From positions 62,001-126,000 of the forward strand of contig JAEWSQ010000012.1 in the NCBI GenBank assembly GCA_023398165.1: DNA of 64,000 nt. The letters run 5' to 3'. Positions 60,667-64,000 of this stretch are shown one piece after another. The notes under the pieces were generated by a model. That model searched no databases, was not told the DNA's origin, and was given only the letters and a program-made list of their open reading frames with translations. The stretch comes from Spirochaetota bacterium. GTDB taxonomy: Bacteria > Spirochaetota > Spirochaetia > Treponematales > Treponemataceae. The translations under genes were made by a program, and so were the position numbers. Every line of letters begins with the position of its first letter. The stretch's first letter is position 1.

Positions 60667-61430
60667 CTCTTACACAGCTCGATGCCTTTTTAAGCAGTTA
60701 TTTGCATATTCAAGATTTTCCGAATGATATTTCTCTAAACGGCATACAAGTTCAAAATTCACAACCCGGCACAAAACAGATAAAAAAGGCAGCCTTCTGT
60801 GTCGATGCCTGCAGGGACACCATAAACCGCTCAATTCAAGCACACGCCGATCTGCTCTTTGTTCATCACGGACTTTTTTGGGGCCGTGAACAGGGTTTGA
60901 CCGGTATTCATTATGAAAGAATAAGTCAGCTTATACAGAATGATCTTGCCTTATATGCATGCCATCTGCCTCTTGATGCCCATAAAGAAATAGGACACAA
61001 CTACTCCCTTGCCCGTAAAATTGGACTTTCGGAACTGGAACCGTTCGGGGAATGGAACCGCACCATCATAGGTGTAAAAGGCGTATTCCAAAAACCGGTA
61101 GCGCTTGATTATATTATTAAACAAGCCGGTCTTGAAGGTGCCGGACCATTAACTGTTCTTCCTTTCGGCTGTAAAGATATTAGAACTGCCGGGATTATTT
61201 GCGGCGGCGGAGCAAGAGAAGTAAGCCAGGCCATTGAGCAGAACCTGGATCTTTATATTACCGGTGAAATAAAACATGAAAGCTATCATACCATTCTTGA
61301 AAGCGGCATATCTGTGATTGCCGGAGGACATTACGAAACAGAAAAGCTCGGAGTCAGGCTTATAATGGAAAAAATAGAGGAAGAAACAGATATTGAAGCC
61401 GTTTTTATTGAATCTCCGACATCCTTGTAA
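60663..61430 (+). CDS. NIF3-family dinuclear-metal protein
   Basis: 255 residues. LDAFLSSYLHIQDFPNDISLNGIQVQ, CVDACRDTINRSIQAHADLLFVHHGLFWG (metal His pair), YACHLPLDAHKEIGHN, and the C-terminal ITGEIKHESYHTILESGISVIAGGHYETEKLGV match the NIF3/YbgI family, a ring-shaped metal-binding hexamer sometimes annotated as GTP cyclohydrolase I type 2. Function is not settled. AGGAG precedes the ATG at 60663. Confidence 0.92.
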   Translation: MTLTQLDAFLSSYLHIQDFPNDISLNGIQVQNSQPGTKQIKKAAFCVDACRDTINRSIQAHADLLFVHHGLFWGREQGLTGIHYERISQLIQNDLALYACHLPLDAHKEIGHNYSLARKIGLSELEPFGEWNRTIIGVKGVFQKPVALDYIIKQAGLEGAGPLTVLPFGCKDIRTAGIICGGGAREVSQAIEQNLDLYITGEIKHESYHTILESGISVIAGGHYETEKLGVRLIMEKIEEETDIEAVFIESPTSL

Positions 61431-61487
61431 CGAGACAATACTGTTCGCTTGTGAAATAGAATAAAATGTGGTACATTAGGATTTACC

Positions 61488-62057
61488 ATGGAAGAATTAG
61501 TTCAAGTAGATTTTAAAAAAGAAACATCACCGCTTAATAAATTTTTACCCCTGTCATTATCAGCTGTACTGCTGGCTCTGGATCAGATTACAAAATTTCT
61601 TGTTGTCAAATACATAGAACCCTACTCTGTCGGTGCATCTTTTTTAGGCGATTTTTTCCGTATTATTCATGTTGCCAATAAAGGAATTGCGTTCAGTTTC
61701 GGAAGCGGTTTCCAAAACGGCCTGCGCAGCATACTTTTTGGAGTTTTACCCCTTGTAGTATTAATTTTAGTGCTTATTGTATACTTCAGAAGCAAGGATT
61801 TTACAAGTTTCCAGAGATGGACAATCTGCGGAATAATAGGCGGTGGATTGGGCAATCTATTTGACCGTTTTTTCAGACCCAACGGAGTCGTAGACTTCAT
61901 AGATATTAAATTTTACGGTATTTTTGGTTTTGAACGGTGGCCGACATTCAATGTCGCCGATATGAGTGTTCTCATATGCGGAATTCTGTTAATGATTTCA
62001 TTTATTATAGCTATTATTAAAGAATCCGTTGAGAAAAAGGAAGATCATGACAAATAA
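61488..62057 (+). CDS. lspA: Signal peptidase II (lipoprotein)
   Basis: 189 residues, four membrane helices. The catalytic aspartates are in NLFDRFFRPNGVVDFIDIKFYG and FNVADMSVLICGILLM; NKGIAFSFG is the third family block. It removes lipoprotein signal peptides, for example from the lipoproteins at 25516, 40709 and 45313. AGGA lies six bases before the ATG. Overlaps the next gene by 11 bp. Confidence 0.96.
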   Translation: MEELVQVDFKKETSPLNKFLPLSLSAVLLALDQITKFLVVKYIEPYSVGASFLGDFFRIIHVANKGIAFSFGSGFQNGLRSILFGVLPLVVLILVLIVYFRSKDFTSFQRWTICGIIGGGLGNLFDRFFRPNGVVDFIDIKFYGIFGFERWPTFNVADMSVLICGILLMISFIIAIIKESVEKKEDHDK

Positions 62058-62328
62058 ACAACGCACAGTAATTTTCATTCTGGCAGGAACAGCTGCATCT
62101 GTACTTATAACCCTAATTCTTGTGGTAGGTCTTTTGCTGGCTGTCATCTATTTTCTGAAAGACAACCCGGAAACAATCGGTAAAGTTTTTCCTGCTGTTT
62201 TTCTAACTGCAATTATTGCCGGAATGTTTATTTACCAGAAACTGGTTAAATTTGTCATATCAAAATTTCATTTGGAAGATAAATTGGATCCTTTGTTCGG
62301 TCCCCGCAAAAAAAACAAACTGGATTAA
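62047..62328 (+). CDS. Small two-helix membrane protein
   Basis: 93 residues: helices RTVIFILAGTAASVLITLILVVGLLLAVIYF and VFPAVFLTAIIAGMFIYQKLV, then a basic tail. I do not recognise the family. AAAGGA precedes the ATG at 62047, inside the end of lspA, so it is co-translated with lspA. Confidence 0.7.
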   Translation: MTNKQRTVIFILAGTAASVLITLILVVGLLLAVIYFLKDNPETIGKVFPAVFLTAIIAGMFIYQKLVKFVISKFHLEDKLDPLFGPRKKNKLD

Positions 62329-62342
62329 CCTCAGTTTCCGGT

Positions 62343-63995
62343 CTAGTATCCGTCCGACATAGACCGGTTAATATCCCGCTGATACAGTTCCTGATATACG
62401 AGGCTTCTTGTCTTTAATTTTTCTTTTATTTCCTGCGCAAAGGGCATGTGTCTCCAGAAAATTCCGCGTACTTCTTTTTCAAGCCGTTGAACCCCGTCGC
62501 TCTCCTTAGTCATCCACAGAATATAATCGTTTATAAAATAATCTTTTAAATCCCCTTTCAGCTTTTGAGAAGAAAACCATTGATAATACTGACCGGTAAG
62601 GCCTTCTTCCATCCAGTAATATGAAGCCTTTTCTTTGGCAACCTGCCACCGCAGATCTGCAACAGCCATGAGAACTGCAATCTGCAAATTTCTCGGATAC
62701 ATAGGTACAACAATGCGCCCTCGGCTTGTGACACGGTTATACCGGTCAAACGGTTCCCAGCAGAAACCGGAGTCGCCGTATGTTGGAACAAGAACAACAT
62801 ACGGAACTATTCTATTTTGATTATTCTTGTGTACACGGCAGAAAGCACCCGGATCCAGCGATTCAACCCAGGCAAGTGTATCTATGACATTTTCCCTGAA
62901 GCCTGTTTGTCTGGGAATACAGTGAAAAAATTCCTTGGTAAAAAGAGGGAAGTGATTACCCTGACGGCCGACGGTCATTTTTGCCATCTGACGGACAGTA
63001 TCAACCTCCACGAGCAGATCTGAAGTATTTACTTCAACCTCGGCAGGTGCATTCTCCAGCTTTGACTGCAGGGAATCAGCAATCTCCTTTGCATCATTGT
63101 ATTCTGCAATATAGAGAGCCAGTTCTTTATCGACTTTGAAAAGCGATTTAAGCCGTTCGTTAATATCGTTCAAAGATTTCCGCTGCATATCATTCAGACA
63201 GCATTTGTGATTTGCTAAACCGGGTATGGGCGGATGATCGCACAGCTGATCTACTTTTGCCCGTAAATCAGATTCAAGCGATGCCCGTTCAGATTCCTTT
63301 GCACCAATCAGGTTTTCTGCATTCTGCAGTTTACCGTTATTCTTACTTTGAAGCTGTAATAACCGTGCTGTCTCATCGTTTCCGCCGGTACCGGCCTTTC
63401 TCGCGGGGCGGGCTTCATCAGTTGCAGATAAAGACACCCGGCCGCATGCAATATCTCTGAACCATTCATCAATATAGTACACCGGTTCTCCGCTATCATT
63501 GTTAATGAAAACAGATGAAAACAACTCCTTCTGCTCGGGATTGAACAGCGTTGGAAGAACTACTCCAAAACGTAGAAGCATCTTTTTCGGCACAGGTGCT
63601 GCCGGTGAAGCCATTTTTGGAGCTATTGATCTAACAAGATCCCAAAAAATGGTTACCAGCTGCTGCCTGTATACGGTTCTATCCTTCGGATCCTGGCAGG
63701 TTAAATATTTTGATAATATGTTATGAAGTTTTTGTGCAGATTCATTTTCACCCGAAAGTGCCGTTTTGTAGTATGCAGGATCGGAAAAAACCGGATTAGG
63801 AGTTTTTGAAAAAAATTCCTTGACTGGCGTGAATGTTTTTACAGAAAGATTAACACCTGCAGAAGAGGCAGACGTCTGTTCATTTTGCTCCGGAGAGGGG
63901 AAATCATCAAAGGCGTCTATTGACGGCAGAATAGAAGGTTTTGAACCATTATTTGCAAGAAGTTCAGCTATTTCGGGTGAAATTTCATCATTCAT
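62343..63995 (-). CDS. Large unknown protein with coiled-coil centre
   Basis: 550 residues, complete: the start ATG at 63995 is five bases from the window edge, so its promoter is not visible. Residues 1-75 are low-complexity and Ser/Pro-rich. About 80-180 is a helical segment (KLHNILSKYLTCQDPKDRTVYRQQLVTIF). About 215-320 is a long coiled coil (NLIGAKESERASLESDLRAKVDQ). The rest is globular (HFPLFTKEFFHCIPRQTGFRENVIDTLAWVESLD, ILWMTKESDGVQRLEKEVRGIFW). No signal peptide or known motif. I cannot assign a function; it looks like a lineage-specific conserved protein. Confidence 0.65.
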   Translation of the reverse strand: MNDEISPEIAELLANNGSKPSILPSIDAFDDFPSPEQNEQTSASSAGVNLSVKTFTPVKEFFSKTPNPVFSDPAYYKTALSGENESAQKLHNILSKYLTCQDPKDRTVYRQQLVTIFWDLVRSIAPKMASPAAPVPKKMLLRFGVVLPTLFNPEQKELFSSVFINNDSGEPVYYIDEWFRDIACGRVSLSATDEARPARKAGTGGNDETARLLQLQSKNNGKLQNAENLIGAKESERASLESDLRAKVDQLCDHPPIPGLANHKCCLNDMQRKSLNDINERLKSLFKVDKELALYIAEYNDAKEIADSLQSKLENAPAEVEVNTSDLLVEVDTVRQMAKMTVGRQGNHFPLFTKEFFHCIPRQTGFRENVIDTLAWVESLDPGAFCRVHKNNQNRIVPYVVLVPTYGDSGFCWEPFDRYNRVTSRGRIVVPMYPRNLQIAVLMAVADLRWQVAKEKASYYWMEEGLTGQYYQWFSSQKLKGDLKDYFINDYILWMTKESDGVQRLEKEVRGIFWRHMPFAQEIKEKLKTRSLVYQELYQRDINRSMSDGY

Positions 63996-64000
63996 ATGAA

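Overview
This window looks like a chromosomal segment of a spirochaete, most likely a Treponema or close relative. The support is a FlaB-type periplasmic flagellin beginning MVINHNMSAMYSNRTLG with a sigma-28-like promoter, a nearby flgM, the dnaX-ybaB-recR cluster, and many two-component, cyclase, GGDEF and HDOD signalling genes. The DNA is moderately AT-rich. I saw no rRNA, tRNA, insertion sequence, prophage or CRISPR array.

Layout. 1-4.2 kb: end of a glycolipid glycosyltransferase, then the PLP synthase genes pdxT/pdxS divergent from a MocR/PdxR-type regulator. 4.2-14.5 kb: a YkgJ-like protein, a CHASE2 adenylate cyclase, a histidine kinase/response regulator pair divergent from an ABC-2 exporter, and a chemotaxis receptor. 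14.5-17.4 kb: an SGNH hydrolase and a hisG-hisB unit. The his unit is preceded by a histidine-rich leader peptide with an attenuator and split by a run of seven unrelated hairpins. 17.4-36.8 kb: MFS transporter, SpoU methyltransferase, FtsK, GH3 glucosidase with an AraC regulator, KDG kinase, arginase, a large radical-SAM protein, DUF5131, a diguanylate cyclase, and a four-module CoA-disulfide reductase/rhodanese/TusA/DsrE protein.

36.8-49 kb is the accessory part. It carries a DpnI-type methyl-directed restriction gene with its partner dpnD behind three palindromes spaced exactly 32 bp apart. It also carries hgcA and hgcB, the mercury-methylation gene pair, in a four-gene operon headed by a cysteine-rich MarR regulator. 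Upstream of that operon lie wrecks of a trmO-like gene and of a hicA/hicB toxin-antitoxin pair. A TetR-lipoprotein pair and an arabinofuranosidase (GH127) with an ArsR-like regulator follow. 49-64 kb returns to core genes: prsW, aroK, dnaX, ybaB, recR, flaB, rsmI, flgM, an iron-alcohol-dehydrogenase homologue that has lost its metal ligands, a second SpoU methyltransferase, HATPase-HDOD, NIF3, lspA and a large conserved-looking unknown.

Two themes cut across the window. First, translation-linked and RNA-level control seems common: his attenuation, hairpins, a flaB leader with CsrA-like sites, and a chemoreceptor leader that can hide its ribosome site. Second, at least eight genes have a plausible -35/-10 promoter whose -10 ends 6-7 nt before the start codon and no Shine-Dalgarno, which predicts leaderless mRNAs. 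All assignments come from reading the sequence and from remembered family motifs; no database search was run.
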